DNA from: Spirosoma foliorum
Lineage (GTDB): Bacteria; Bacteroidota; Bacteroidia; Cytophagales; Spirosomataceae
Length of the DNA: 64,000 nucleotides
Assembly (NCBI RefSeq): GCF_014117325.1
Contig: NZ_CP059732.1
Span: forward strand, 1,736,001 to 1,800,000
Direction: 5' to 3'
Shown here: positions 35,137 to 44,488 of the stretch, piece by piece
How the letters are laid out: each line of letters begins with the position of its first letter
Position numbering within the stretch: the first letter of the stretch is position 1
The notes under the pieces: model-generated
Database searches by the model: none
Told to the model about the DNA's origin: nothing
Seen by the model: only the letters and a program-made list of their open reading frames with translations
Program-made: the position numbers and the translations under genes

Positions 35137-36996
35137 ATGACTGCTCCGTTTCATCAGATTGTATCGATTATCCTGTTGGCTGTTTCGTTAACAACAGCAG
35201 CGCCTAAGCCTACCATTTATCAGTCGAATTCGCCTGACGGGAAAACGCGTATAGAGGTTGCCGTTAGTGATCGAAAGGTATTGATTTATCGGATTCTATC
35301 CGCCAATGAACCCGTGCTGAACTGGTCGTCGCTTGGTTTTCAATTAAACGGTGAGGCTGTTGGTCAAAACGTAGCTATCAAAAAACAGAGCCTTCGGTCC
35401 CATAAAGAGCAGTTTGCGTGGCCACTGGGTGAAAACGATCTCATTCAGAATAACTACAACGAGTTGATTCTCGATTGCCAGTCGGGAGCTATAGCGTTTC
35501 AGATCATTGCCCGTGTGTTCGATGGTAGCGTGGCGTTCCGGTATGTGTTGCCGAAGCAGAAAGGTACCGAAGTTGGCCTGATACGAGAAGAACATACGAC
35601 TTTCGTACTGACGGATAAGTACACGATTTATCAGTATAATGAAGAGACTGTGTTTACGCCAACGGTGCTTACCGACCTGCAAAAGACGTCGGATTTTCCG
35701 TCGACGCTCACAAATGGCCGTTTCTTTTTGTCGATTGGGGAGGCCGATAATCAAAGTTATGCGAAATCGGTGCTGACAAAAGGAGTTTATCCGAATTCGC
35801 TTTCGGTTGCCTTTCATAAGGATTCCGTTAAAACGAAGGCGGATTTTCGGACGCCCTGGCGCACGATCAGTATAGCGACATCGGCAATTGGGTTGCATCA
35901 GTTTAGCGATCTTCCCTTGCGACTCTGTGCACCAATGGCACCGTCTGTTCCGAATTGGATTAAACCGGGTAAACTGATTCGCTCATCGCTCACTACGCAG
36001 GGAGGTTTGAATTGCATCGACTTTGCCGCCAAACATAATCTTCAATACATTATGTTCGATGCGGGCTGGTATGGAGCTGAGTTTCGCACGACGTCTGATC
36101 CAACACAGGTAATTTCGGCCATTGATATGCCGAGAGTGATTCAGTACGGAAAGGAGAAAGGACGGTCCGGCGCTCCGGTTGGTGTGATTCTGTACGTTAA
36201 CCGAGTTGCGCTTCGGGCCCGGCTCGACGAACTTTTGCCTTTGTACAAAAAATGGGGCGTTGCCGGACTTAAGTTTGGGTTCGTTGACGGTTTAACGCAG
36301 GAAGGGATTACCTGGCTGGCCGGTGCCATTAAAAAAGTGTACGACTACGGCTTTATCCTTGATATTCACGATAATTACAAACCAACCGGACTCAGCCGAA
36401 CGTATCCGAATCTGCTCACGCAGGAAGGCATTCGGGGCAACGAAAACAACCCTGATGCGTTTCATAATACTGTTTTACCATTTACCCGTTTTCTGGCGGG
36501 TGCTGCCGACTACACGTTCTGTTACCCAAATACGAATCGATACTTCACCGACAATCTCTACAAGACCAAACTACAGGTTAGTAAAGGGCAGCAACTTGCC
36601 TTATCGGTCGTGTATTTCAGTCCGTTGCAAGCTATTTTCTGGTACGGCAATCCAACCGACTACAATGATGAGGGTGAGATTGAATTCTTCAGTCGGGTAC
36701 CAACGGTCTGGAACGAAAGCCATTATCTGGCGGGTGAAATCGGCAACTATATTAGCGTCGCCCGCCGACAGGGCAAAACGTGGTATGTGGGTTCGGCGGC
36801 TGGCTTAGCTGACTGGACAGGAACGATACCCCTTCATTTTCTGGAATCAGATAAGTTGTATCAGGCCACCGTTTATGAGGACGATTCAGTAGGAGGGGTT
36901 CACAAGCGGGTCGTCGACGTAAAACGAGGAGATTCGATTCCGGTTAGTCTGAAGGCTAAAGGTGGTCAGGCGATTATCATTGACGAAAAAAACTAA
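35137..36996 (+). CDS. Glycoside hydrolase family 97 (alpha-glucosidase/galactosidase-like)
   Basis: A periplasmic alpha-glycosidase. After a signal peptide (FHQIVSIILLAVSLTTA) comes the N-terminal beta-super-sandwich (YQSNSPDGKTRIEVAVSD), the TIM barrel (YIMFDAGWYG; WGVAGLKFGFVDG; HDNYKPTGLSRTYPNLLTQE, then GIRGNENNP) and a C-terminal sandwich. In retaining GH97 enzymes a nucleophilic Asp is found in the strand that here reads KFGFV (from about Lys379); having Gly there fits the inverting SusB-type branch, which uses Glu bases such as those in QEGIRGNE. The protein has 619 residues. It follows GH127 by 6 bp. A second GH97 lies at 41228. Confidence 0.92.
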   Translation: MTAPFHQIVSIILLAVSLTTAAPKPTIYQSNSPDGKTRIEVAVSDRKVLIYRILSANEPVLNWSSLGFQLNGEAVGQNVAIKKQSLRSHKEQFAWPLGENDLIQNNYNELILDCQSGAIAFQIIARVFDGSVAFRYVLPKQKGTEVGLIREEHTTFVLTDKYTIYQYNEETVFTPTVLTDLQKTSDFPSTLTNGRFFLSIGEADNQSYAKSVLTKGVYPNSLSVAFHKDSVKTKADFRTPWRTISIATSAIGLHQFSDLPLRLCAPMAPSVPNWIKPGKLIRSSLTTQGGLNCIDFAAKHNLQYIMFDAGWYGAEFRTTSDPTQVISAIDMPRVIQYGKEKGRSGAPVGVILYVNRVALRARLDELLPLYKKWGVAGLKFGFVDGLTQEGITWLAGAIKKVYDYGFILDIHDNYKPTGLSRTYPNLLTQEGIRGNENNPDAFHNTVLPFTRFLAGAADYTFCYPNTNRYFTDNLYKTKLQVSKGQQLALSVVYFSPLQAIFWYGNPTDYNDEGEIEFFSRVPTVWNESHYLAGEIGNYISVARRQGKTWYVGSAAGLADWTGTIPLHFLESDKLYQATVYEDDSVGGVHKRVVDVKRGDSIPVSLKAKGGQAIIIDEKN

Positions 36997-37033
36997 CCTC
37001 ATTTTATCCGTTGTGGCCAACAAGTAGAAAAGT

Positions 37034-38653
37034 ATGCGTATCAATATAGTTGTTCTGAAAGGGGTAGTTCTGTGGCTGTGTCTGGGGTTCCCGGCTTATT
37101 CACAGGTATGGCAATGGTCAGTGCCTGTTCAGACTGTAATTTCATCGGAGACGAACGATCACCCACAGGCTTTTTTATGGATTCCGGACAATTGTACCTA
37201 CGTGAGAGGGGTTGTTGTTGGGCAGCATAACATGCTCGAAGAAGGCATTTTTGAACACGCCGACTTTCGGAAAACCATGACCAAACTGGGCTTTGCTATC
37301 GTTTGGGTAACGCCCCTGTTTAACCAGACATTTGATTGGCAGGCATCGGGCAAGACGAAAGGGGCAGGTGTTGAATTTACCGACATGATGATGCAATTAG
37401 CGCAAGTGTCGGGCTATTCGGAATTGACAATTGCGCCTGTTGTTCCATTGGGTCATTCGGCACTAGCCAGCTATCCCTGGAATTTTGCCGCCTGGAATCC
37501 TGGGCGAACGTTGGCGGTCATTTCGGTACATGGCGATGCTCCTCAAACCAAGTTGACCGGTAGCGGTCGGCCCAATCCCGATTGGCAGGGGCATACCCTT
37601 GACGGAGTCCCTGGCCTAATGGTCATGGGCGAGTACGAGTGGTGGGAGGATCGACTCACTCCAGCTTTTGCTTACGTAGCCAAACACCCTAAAACCCCCT
37701 TCAGTCTACTGGCCGATGCGGGCCGAGGTCATTTCGACAATTCGGATGCGATGGTTCGCTTTCTGGCACTGTACATTGAAAAAGCGGCCGCATACCGATT
37801 GCCTCAAAAAACGGGGCAGCAGGATTCTGTTGTCCTGAAACCCATTGACCCACAGCGAGGCTGGCTGATGGATCGCTGGCGGAAGGACAGTGTAGCTACG
37901 GCGGCACCTGCGCCTTATCTGGCTTATAAAGGAGACAAACACGTAGCGAGCTGGTGTTTCGATAAGGCAATGGCCGAGGCTACCGAAGCGATTTATGCAC
38001 GGGTGAGAGCTAAACAATCGCAACAACTGGGATTCGTACAGAACGGACAATTCCTGAAACCAACGAAAACACACGCGAACTATCAGCTACAGTTTTCACC
38101 CGATGCCGACGGAATCACCTTCCACCTGAAAAGCGCGTTTACCGATACATCCCCGGCATCGGCCCATCCCCATACGCACATCTCGATCGACCGAATTTGT
38201 GGCCCGGTTCGCAAACTGAACGACACGACTTTTCAGCTCAGCTTTTATCGCATGGGCTTCAACAACCCCAAACGGACAAACGACATCTGGTTACTAGCCT
38301 CTAATGATGGTGATCAACGCTACAAAAGCATTGTTCAACAGGCTGATCTACGTTTCCCCGTTGCCAATAAGGAAGGTAAACCACAAACGATTACGTTTCC
38401 GACCATCCCTGATCAGAAAATAGGTGTGAAGTCAGTAGCCCTCAAGGCAGTGTCGGACGCTGGTATGCCTGTGCAGTATTATGTGAAAGAAGGACCGGCC
38501 ATCGTTCAAGGCAATCAACTGATTTTTACGCCTATTCCACCACACAGTAAACGGCCAATAAACGTAACGGTAGTTGCCTGGCAATACGGAACGAGTATCG
38601 GGCCGAAGGTACAATCGGCAACACCAGTAGAGCGAACATTTTTGATGTTGTAA
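37034..38653 (+). CDS. Secreted alpha/beta-hydrolase-like protein with C-terminal Ig-like module
   Basis: A secreted protein of 539 residues: signal peptide (LKGVVLWLCLGFPAYSQ), then a hydrolase-like domain with a likely nucleophile Ser142 in LGHSALASYPW and a likely His233 in AGRGHFDNSD. The elbow reads GHSAL rather than the usual G-x-S-x-G. Residues from about 450 form an Ig-like module starting QTITFPTIPDQKIGV, very like those in the giant lyase. It stands inside the PUL, so a role as an esterase removing acyl groups from the glycan is plausible, but no family could be named with certainty. Confidence 0.7.
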   Translation: MRINIVVLKGVVLWLCLGFPAYSQVWQWSVPVQTVISSETNDHPQAFLWIPDNCTYVRGVVVGQHNMLEEGIFEHADFRKTMTKLGFAIVWVTPLFNQTFDWQASGKTKGAGVEFTDMMMQLAQVSGYSELTIAPVVPLGHSALASYPWNFAAWNPGRTLAVISVHGDAPQTKLTGSGRPNPDWQGHTLDGVPGLMVMGEYEWWEDRLTPAFAYVAKHPKTPFSLLADAGRGHFDNSDAMVRFLALYIEKAAAYRLPQKTGQQDSVVLKPIDPQRGWLMDRWRKDSVATAAPAPYLAYKGDKHVASWCFDKAMAEATEAIYARVRAKQSQQLGFVQNGQFLKPTKTHANYQLQFSPDADGITFHLKSAFTDTSPASAHPHTHISIDRICGPVRKLNDTTFQLSFYRMGFNNPKRTNDIWLLASNDGDQRYKSIVQQADLRFPVANKEGKPQTITFPTIPDQKIGVKSVALKAVSDAGMPVQYYVKEGPAIVQGNQLIFTPIPPHSKRPINVTVVAWQYGTSIGPKVQSATPVERTFLML

Positions 38654-38740
38654 CGCGGACATCCTGTCCGCAAGTTCGTGAGCGAAGTTGTCGCTAACGA
38701 CTATATGACCAAGACAGTGCGGACATCCTGTCCGCGTTAC
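38650..38740. repeat. Pair of GCGGACATCCTGTCCGC palindromes
   Basis: The 17-bp palindrome occurs at about 38655-38671 and 38719-38735, with GTAAC outside each as an outer inverted pair. It overlaps the stop codon of the preceding gene. It looks like a dispersed REP-type element and could be a transcript end within the PUL. Confidence 0.7.
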
Positions 38741-38771
38741 CTCAACAAACCTATTAACCAACGAAATACAA

Positions 38772-41129
38772 GTGAATCACCCCCTGAAACCTTACCTGTT
38801 CCTCGTAATTTTTTCGTTGTTGTGGCCTTCCATATCCTTACAAGCCCAAACACCGAAAGCTCATCCCTACCTCTTCTACACCCCACAACGGACTGAGCGA
38901 CTCAAAGAGCGTATCAAAACCGATACATTGCTGGCCAATCGCTGGCAGGCCATCCGGAAACGGTGCGATCAATGGCTTTCAGAACCTAAAGGGGGGAACA
39001 TGGAACAACTGGCGCTGGCCTACACCATGACGGGCGAGAAACGTTACGCTGATCGCGCGAGAACCTTACTCAATGAATTGGTAGGACGTGCGTTTTGGGA
39101 TGGTATGGACGACCGGACACCTCGCTGGAACGCTGGGCTGGGTACCAGCCATAGCAACTGGACTGCATCGGTTACCTACGACGCGATTTATACGGCGTTG
39201 ACCAGCGAGGAGCGGAAAACGATTGCCGACCGCATCGTAAAGCTGGGTATCGACCCTTCGATTGCCGACTGGGTTTCGAAGGATAAGCGCATCCAGTCGC
39301 TCAACAACATGGGCCATAACTGGTGGGCAGCGGTGGTTTTTGAGGCTGGGATTGCCTCGCTGGCCGTGATGAACGAAGTGCCTCAGGCTAAAAAATGGGC
39401 TGCCGATATCATGCAGGATAGCCGTCAATGGTTTGCCTTTGCGGGTAGTGTGCTCGAAAACAAACCCGCCAATTTTGATCAGGCGGGTGGCTTTTATGAA
39501 AGTGTCAATTATGCTAACTACGGCGTATCGGAATACCTACTATTTCGGGTAGCGTATACGAGTGCAGTAGGTGCTGTTAAAATGCCTTATGATGACCTCC
39601 TGAAAAAAACGGTTGATTGGTTCATTAATGCATCGTATCCACGTGCTGGAAAACCGCTGATGTCGCTCAATTTTGGTGATAGCAATGACTTTGCCAACGG
39701 CGATCGGCCTGCCAAACTGCTGATTGCGTTAGGGATGGGAAACGATGATTATTACTGGTATTTACAACAGACATCCAGAAGTCGGTTTGGCGAAGATTTA
39801 AGCCCAAATACGCCTATGGGCTTGCTTTATCAGCCCGAATCGAAGTTGATCCCTACAATTCCCAGTCTGCCAACCGCTGCCTTGTACTCCTCAATGGGCT
39901 GGGGCATGCTCCGAAATTCCTGGAAACCAGACGCTACCCTGCTAGGTGTAAAATGCGGGAGTACCTGGAATCACGCCCATGCCGATGCGGGTTCGTTTGT
40001 GCTGTATCACAAAGGCGAATACCTGCTTATCGATGGGGGAGACGTAGGCTACGGTAATCCTGAATACAGCAGTTATTTTGTAACGAGTTGGGCACACAAC
40101 GTATTGATGTTCAATGGGGAGGCTCAGGATTCACGTGATCAGTATAATGCGGTGAAAAATCCCGGACGGCTTTACAACCTGATTGATGGGGACAACCTGA
40201 AGTACCTACTGGCCGACGCAACTGGACCGACGTCCCGAAACTTTCTGCGGAACTACCGTAATTTCCTCTGGATCGGTAATGTAATTCTGGTGATCGATGA
40301 CGTAAGAACCTACGACATTGGCAAGTTTGATTACCTGCTCCATTTTGCCGACAAAGCGGTTAAGCGCGGCCCTGATTTCGAAATTACGAAAGACAGCGCA
40401 GCCATCCTTTTCCGGCCACTGTATCCCGAAATGCTGCCGCTGGGTTATCCGCACGATCTGCCCGAAAAAATGAAATTTCGGACGGAATATGGCCTGAAAG
40501 ACCGGACTACCAATGTGCAAATTCCGTACTACGTGCTGTCGCCCCCGGAGAAAACCGACCGCACCAAGTTTGTCAATGCCATTCTATTGCTGGACGAAAC
40601 CAATCGATCGATCCAAACCGCAACGGGTTCGTCGGGGGCAAGTGGTGGAGCCGGGCGGAGTAATTTACCCATCATCGAGAAGTTTGAAGGCACAAATTAC
40701 CTCGGTGTTCGCATCACGCAGAACAAGCAGGTTACCGAAGTGTATATCAATCTATTGGCCGACGGTCGATTGATGCACCGCAATGCGAATGCAATTATGA
40801 ACAATTGGGAAACTGACGCCTACATTTCGGCGGTAACATTTCCAGAAGGCGCTGACCGACAGGACCCAGCACAACTGTCATCATTCTTTATCAGCAATGG
40901 TAGTTATCTACGACGAGCTGGAAAGCCGATCCTGAGTTCTCTCTCTAAGGTATTTATGTACGCGGCTAAAACCGGAAATCAGTTGGATGTACAGCTACAG
41001 GGTCAGCCGTTGATCGAGGCTTCGTTGGGCTTTGAGAAAGTGGGGAAACTAACGGTCAATACGAAGATCGTGTCTCCACAATACGACTCGGACAAACTAC
41101 TGCGGATTGAGATTGATGAAACGAAATAA
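38772..41129 (+). CDS. Heparinase II/III-like polysaccharide lyase
   Basis: Expected to cleave uronic-acid-containing glycans by beta-elimination. The start is a GTG at 38772 giving MNHPLKPYLFLVIFSLLWPS, a good signal peptide. The first half is an alpha/alpha-toroid (QSLNNMGHNWWAAVVFEAGI with the candidate Asn/His pair; GGFYESVNYANYGVSEYLLF with catalytic-type Tyr), and the second half is the heparinase II/III beta-sandwich (TWNHAHADAGSFVLYHKGEY, LLIDGGDVGYGNPEYSSYF). The 785 residues are within the range of PL15/17/21-like enzymes. Its product ends would be unsaturated uronates, the substrate of the GH88 enzyme at 43137. Confidence 0.88.
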   Translation: MNHPLKPYLFLVIFSLLWPSISLQAQTPKAHPYLFYTPQRTERLKERIKTDTLLANRWQAIRKRCDQWLSEPKGGNMEQLALAYTMTGEKRYADRARTLLNELVGRAFWDGMDDRTPRWNAGLGTSHSNWTASVTYDAIYTALTSEERKTIADRIVKLGIDPSIADWVSKDKRIQSLNNMGHNWWAAVVFEAGIASLAVMNEVPQAKKWAADIMQDSRQWFAFAGSVLENKPANFDQAGGFYESVNYANYGVSEYLLFRVAYTSAVGAVKMPYDDLLKKTVDWFINASYPRAGKPLMSLNFGDSNDFANGDRPAKLLIALGMGNDDYYWYLQQTSRSRFGEDLSPNTPMGLLYQPESKLIPTIPSLPTAALYSSMGWGMLRNSWKPDATLLGVKCGSTWNHAHADAGSFVLYHKGEYLLIDGGDVGYGNPEYSSYFVTSWAHNVLMFNGEAQDSRDQYNAVKNPGRLYNLIDGDNLKYLLADATGPTSRNFLRNYRNFLWIGNVILVIDDVRTYDIGKFDYLLHFADKAVKRGPDFEITKDSAAILFRPLYPEMLPLGYPHDLPEKMKFRTEYGLKDRTTNVQIPYYVLSPPEKTDRTKFVNAILLLDETNRSIQTATGSSGASGGAGRSNLPIIEKFEGTNYLGVRITQNKQVTEVYINLLADGRLMHRNANAIMNNWETDAYISAVTFPEGADRQDPAQLSSFFISNGSYLRRAGKPILSSLSKVFMYAAKTGNQLDVQLQGQPLIEASLGFEKVGKLTVNTKIVSPQYDSDKLLRIEIDETK

Positions 41130-41137
41130 TCGCTATG

Positions 41138-41211
41138 GAACGCAGATTTTTATGATTGATATGATTTACACGGATCATAATTAATCATATCGATCATAAA
41201 AATCGGCGTTC
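41138..41211. repeat. Inverted repeat between lyase and GH97 genes
   Basis: Arms 41138-41166 (beginning GAACGCAGATTTTTATGATT) and 41183-41211 (its inverted copy) agree at 27 of 29 positions. The element ends 16 bp before the next start codon and can fold into a long hairpin. It looks like a dispersed palindromic repeat. Confidence 0.7.
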
Positions 41212-41227
41212 AATCTTTTCTATAAAC

Positions 41228-43129
41228 ATGATACGCTTTTATCTTTTGATTTTCTGCTTATTACCAGTACAGATGTCCTTCAGTCAACCGACAGAAACCC
41301 GGCTGCAATCGCCAGATGGGAAACTGGAAGTTGTGTTCACGCAGAACGAAATTAGTCCTGGTAAACGTCGGATGACTTACCATGTCGATTTCCAGAAGAA
41401 GCCCGTTATTCTCGAATCGGGGCTTGGGGTGCAGATTGACAACCATGTGTTCGAACAGGCGATGGCGCACAAAGTTACTACGCCACCTGGGACGCTGGGC
41501 GTAAACTGGTGCGACAATCTGGTGATTAAAAACGTGGTTAAAACGTCGAAAGACAGCACCTGGAAACCCGTTTACGGCGAACGGAGCCAGATTCGGGATC
41601 AGTACAATCAATTCGACATTCAGCTTCAGAAACCCGATAGTCCAGACTATACCATGCATGTCATTTTTCGGGCGTATGATTCCGGGATTGCATTTCGGTA
41701 TTTCTTTCCCGAGCATCCTAACGGCTTATACTACCGGGTAATGGCCGAAAATAGCGAGTTCACCTTACCTGCCGATACCAAAGCCTGGTACACGGCCTGG
41801 GCACAGGGAGCTTATTCGACGTTACCATTATCAGGCTGGCCCGAGACGTCCGAGCGCCCGCTTACGCTTTCATTGCCCAATGGCCTTTATGCTAGTTTAG
41901 CCGAAGCGCAGTTGACCGACTATGCCATGACCAAGTTCAAGCTTTCGGTCGATAAACCAAATACCATTGTCACGTCGATGTACGAGAGCGCGGATTTGAT
42001 GTCGGATGTGGGAACGCCCTGGCGCGTCGTGATGGTGGCCGAGCGACCGGGCAAACTACTTGAAAACAACGATATCCTGCTTAATCTGAATCCTCCCACA
42101 GCACTTCAGAACACCGACTGGATTAAACCCGGAAAAATGATGCGGGAAGTGACGCTTACAAGCGAGGGAGCCATGTCCTGCATTGACTTTGCTGCAGCGC
42201 ATAATCTGCAATACATTCTCTTCGACTGGAAATGGTATGGTCCGGCCTTTACGTTCAACTCGGATGCGCGGCAGGTAGTCGCCCCGATTGATATGCCGAA
42301 GATAATTGCCTACGGTAACTCGAAGAACGTGGGCGTGATTCTGTACGTGAACTTACAAGCCCTCTACAAACAGATAGACGAGATTTTTCCACTCTACAAA
42401 AAATGGGGCGTTAAAGGGGTGAAGTTTGGGTTTGTAGAAGTCGGTTCGCACCGTTGGATGACCTGGCTGACTGAGGCCAAGCGTAAGGCGATGGAAAATA
42501 ACCTGCTGGTGAACATTCACGACGAATATCGCCCAACGGGTACCAGTCGAACTTATCCAAACGTGATGACGCAGGAAGGCATTCGGGGCAATGAAGAATT
42601 CCCGGATGCTACGCACAACACGATTCTGCCGTTTACACGCTACCTGGCCGGGGCTGGCGATTACACCATCTGCTATTATGATAAACGCCTGAAAAATACC
42701 CACGCTCATCAGTTGGCCATGAATGTGATTTCGTACAGCCCGTTGCAATCGGTGTTCTGGTACGACAAACCGTCCGCGTATAATGGAGAGCCTGAAATCG
42801 AGTTTTTTGCCAAAGTGCCGACTGTTTGGGACGACACTAAAGTGATTCACGATGCTATCGGCGAATACGTGACCATTGCCCGACGAAGCGGAAACGACTG
42901 GTTTATCGGGACAATAACCAACAACGACGGTCGCACGTTAAAGCTACCGCTGGATTTTCTAACGAAAGGAAAAACCTATACGGCCCACATCTATTCCGAC
43001 GATCCGACTGTACAAACAAAAACGCAGATACGTGTAACAACGAAAAGCATAAAGGCGGGCCAGTCGCTGGATATGACCCTCTTACCTCGTGGTGGTCAGG
43101 CTGTTTGGCTCTCATCGACATCGAACTAA
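41228..43129 (+). CDS. Glycoside hydrolase family 97, second copy
   Basis: A second alpha-glycosidase of 633 residues, with signal peptide (YLLIFCLLPVQMSFSQ), N-terminal sandwich (RLQSPDGKLEVVFTQNE), barrel (YILFDWKWYGPAF; WGVKGVKFGFVEVG; HDEYRPTGTSRTYPNVMTQE) and C-terminal domain (LPRGGQAVWLSS). Like its neighbour at 35137 it has KFGFV (from about Lys399) in place of the Asp-containing strand of retaining members, and the QEGIRGNEE segment. The two GH97 proteins share plan and many motifs but are clearly diverged, so they probably act on different linkages. GH88 starts 7 bp later. Confidence 0.92.
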   Translation: MIRFYLLIFCLLPVQMSFSQPTETRLQSPDGKLEVVFTQNEISPGKRRMTYHVDFQKKPVILESGLGVQIDNHVFEQAMAHKVTTPPGTLGVNWCDNLVIKNVVKTSKDSTWKPVYGERSQIRDQYNQFDIQLQKPDSPDYTMHVIFRAYDSGIAFRYFFPEHPNGLYYRVMAENSEFTLPADTKAWYTAWAQGAYSTLPLSGWPETSERPLTLSLPNGLYASLAEAQLTDYAMTKFKLSVDKPNTIVTSMYESADLMSDVGTPWRVVMVAERPGKLLENNDILLNLNPPTALQNTDWIKPGKMMREVTLTSEGAMSCIDFAAAHNLQYILFDWKWYGPAFTFNSDARQVVAPIDMPKIIAYGNSKNVGVILYVNLQALYKQIDEIFPLYKKWGVKGVKFGFVEVGSHRWMTWLTEAKRKAMENNLLVNIHDEYRPTGTSRTYPNVMTQEGIRGNEEFPDATHNTILPFTRYLAGAGDYTICYYDKRLKNTHAHQLAMNVISYSPLQSVFWYDKPSAYNGEPEIEFFAKVPTVWDDTKVIHDAIGEYVTIARRSGNDWFIGTITNNDGRTLKLPLDFLTKGKTYTAHIYSDDPTVQTKTQIRVTTKSIKAGQSLDMTLLPRGGQAVWLSSTSN

Positions 43130-43136
43130 TCTTCCC

Positions 43137-44342
43137 ATGCGTTCTTCATTTATCTGTTGCCTTGTGATACTCCTGATGGCTTTTTTGCCAAAATCAGCCA
43201 TCAACGTTGATGCCGAACTTGATTACTGCGTTCGGCAGGCAACCCAAACGGCTGCTTCTTTGCCGGCCACTCAACCGAATCTGCCCCGAAACATTCTCGC
43301 CGGAAAAACGACCTGGAACTACATCGGCTACAAAGACTGGACGAGCGGTTTCTGGCCGGGTACATTGTGGTATATTTACGAGTATACCAAAGACCCGAAG
43401 TGGCTGGCAAAAGCTGATTCGTTTTCGCGGGAGTTAACACTCTTGGCTTACCAGAAGGCAATTGACCACGATCTGGGCTTTCAGATGTATTGCAGCTTCG
43501 GAAACGGGTTCCGACTTACCCGTAATCCCGCCTACAAAAAGATACTGTTGGCTACCGCCGATACGTTGGCAACACTATTCAACCCGAAAGTAGGTACCAT
43601 TTTGTCGTGGCCGCGTTCGGTTCCCAACATGGAATGGCCACAGCACAATACCATTATGGACAATATGATCAACCTCGAATTGCTGTTCTGGGCGTCGAAG
43701 AATGGGGGAGGTAAACGACTGTACGATATCGCTGTTTCGCACGCTACTACAACGATGAAAAATCATTTTCGATCTGATTATAGCTCGTATCACGTTGTGG
43801 TCTACAATCGGGAAACGGGTAAGAAAATCAAAGGTGTTACGCATCAGGGTTATGCTGATAACAGCATGTGGGCGCGGGGGCAAAGCTGGGCAATCTACGG
43901 CTACACCATGACGTATCGCGAGACCAAAGACCCGAAGTTCCTGGATTTCGCTCAGAAAGTATCGGATGTGTACCTAGGGCGCCTACCCAACGACCTGATT
44001 CCGTACTGGGATTTCGATGCACCTGATATACCCAATGCGCCTAAAGATGCGTCGGCTGCAGCTGTTACAGCTTCGGCATTGCTAGAGCTTTCAACGCTGG
44101 TAAAGGATAAAACCAAAGCGACTTTTTATCGAACAAAAGCCGGGCAAATGCTGGAAGTGCTATCGTCGGTACAGTACCAGAGCCGTAACGTGAATAGTGC
44201 ATTTTTGCTACACAGCACGGGCCATAAACCAAATAACAGTGAGGTCGATGCATCCATTAACTACGCCGATTATTATTACATCGAAGCGCTATTACGGTTA
44301 AAGAAGTTGAAAGCAGGAAGGGCTATCCTGGCTAATAAATAG
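43137..44342 (+). CDS. Glycoside hydrolase family 88, unsaturated uronyl hydrolase
   Basis: It removes the 4,5-unsaturated uronic acid left by polysaccharide lyases. ATG at 43137 (MRSSFICCLVILLMAF) gives a signal peptide; a longer reading from 43089 would overlap the GH97 gene. The alpha/alpha-barrel shows KDWTSGFWPGTLWYIYEYTK, the first active-site Asp region near DHDLGFQMYCSFG, the second in NTIMDNMINLELLFWAS, and ADNSMWARGQSWAIYGY. The 401 residues are normal. It is the last gene of the PUL, followed by a perfect hairpin, and its presence tells that the locus degrades a uronate-containing polymer by lyases. Confidence 0.93.
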   Translation: MRSSFICCLVILLMAFLPKSAINVDAELDYCVRQATQTAASLPATQPNLPRNILAGKTTWNYIGYKDWTSGFWPGTLWYIYEYTKDPKWLAKADSFSRELTLLAYQKAIDHDLGFQMYCSFGNGFRLTRNPAYKKILLATADTLATLFNPKVGTILSWPRSVPNMEWPQHNTIMDNMINLELLFWASKNGGGKRLYDIAVSHATTTMKNHFRSDYSSYHVVVYNRETGKKIKGVTHQGYADNSMWARGQSWAIYGYTMTYRETKDPKFLDFAQKVSDVYLGRLPNDLIPYWDFDAPDIPNAPKDASAAAVTASALLELSTLVKDKTKATFYRTKAGQMLEVLSSVQYQSRNVNSAFLLHSTGHKPNNSEVDASINYADYYYIEALLRLKKLKAGRAILANK

Positions 44343-44351
44343 GGGATGTAA

Positions 44352-44392
44352 ACTAAAACCTATAAGGTCTTTGAGACCTTATAGGTTTTAGT
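44352..44392 (+). terminator. Perfect hairpin at the end of the PUL
   Basis: ACTAAAACCTATAAGGTCT (44352-44370) and AGACCTTATAGGTTTTAGT (44374-44392) are perfect 19-bp arms around TTG, 9 bp after the GH88 stop codon. The run of TTTT in the right arm suits a bidirectional terminator, though the element may also be a dispersed palindrome. Confidence 0.65.
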
Positions 44393-44488
44393 CAATAAAC
44401 ATCTGACTACAATGGGGTCTGATACTTCGTAAACTAAATCGACTTAAGTAATTAAGCAAAATTAGATTAAGTTTTTTAACTTGGTGGT

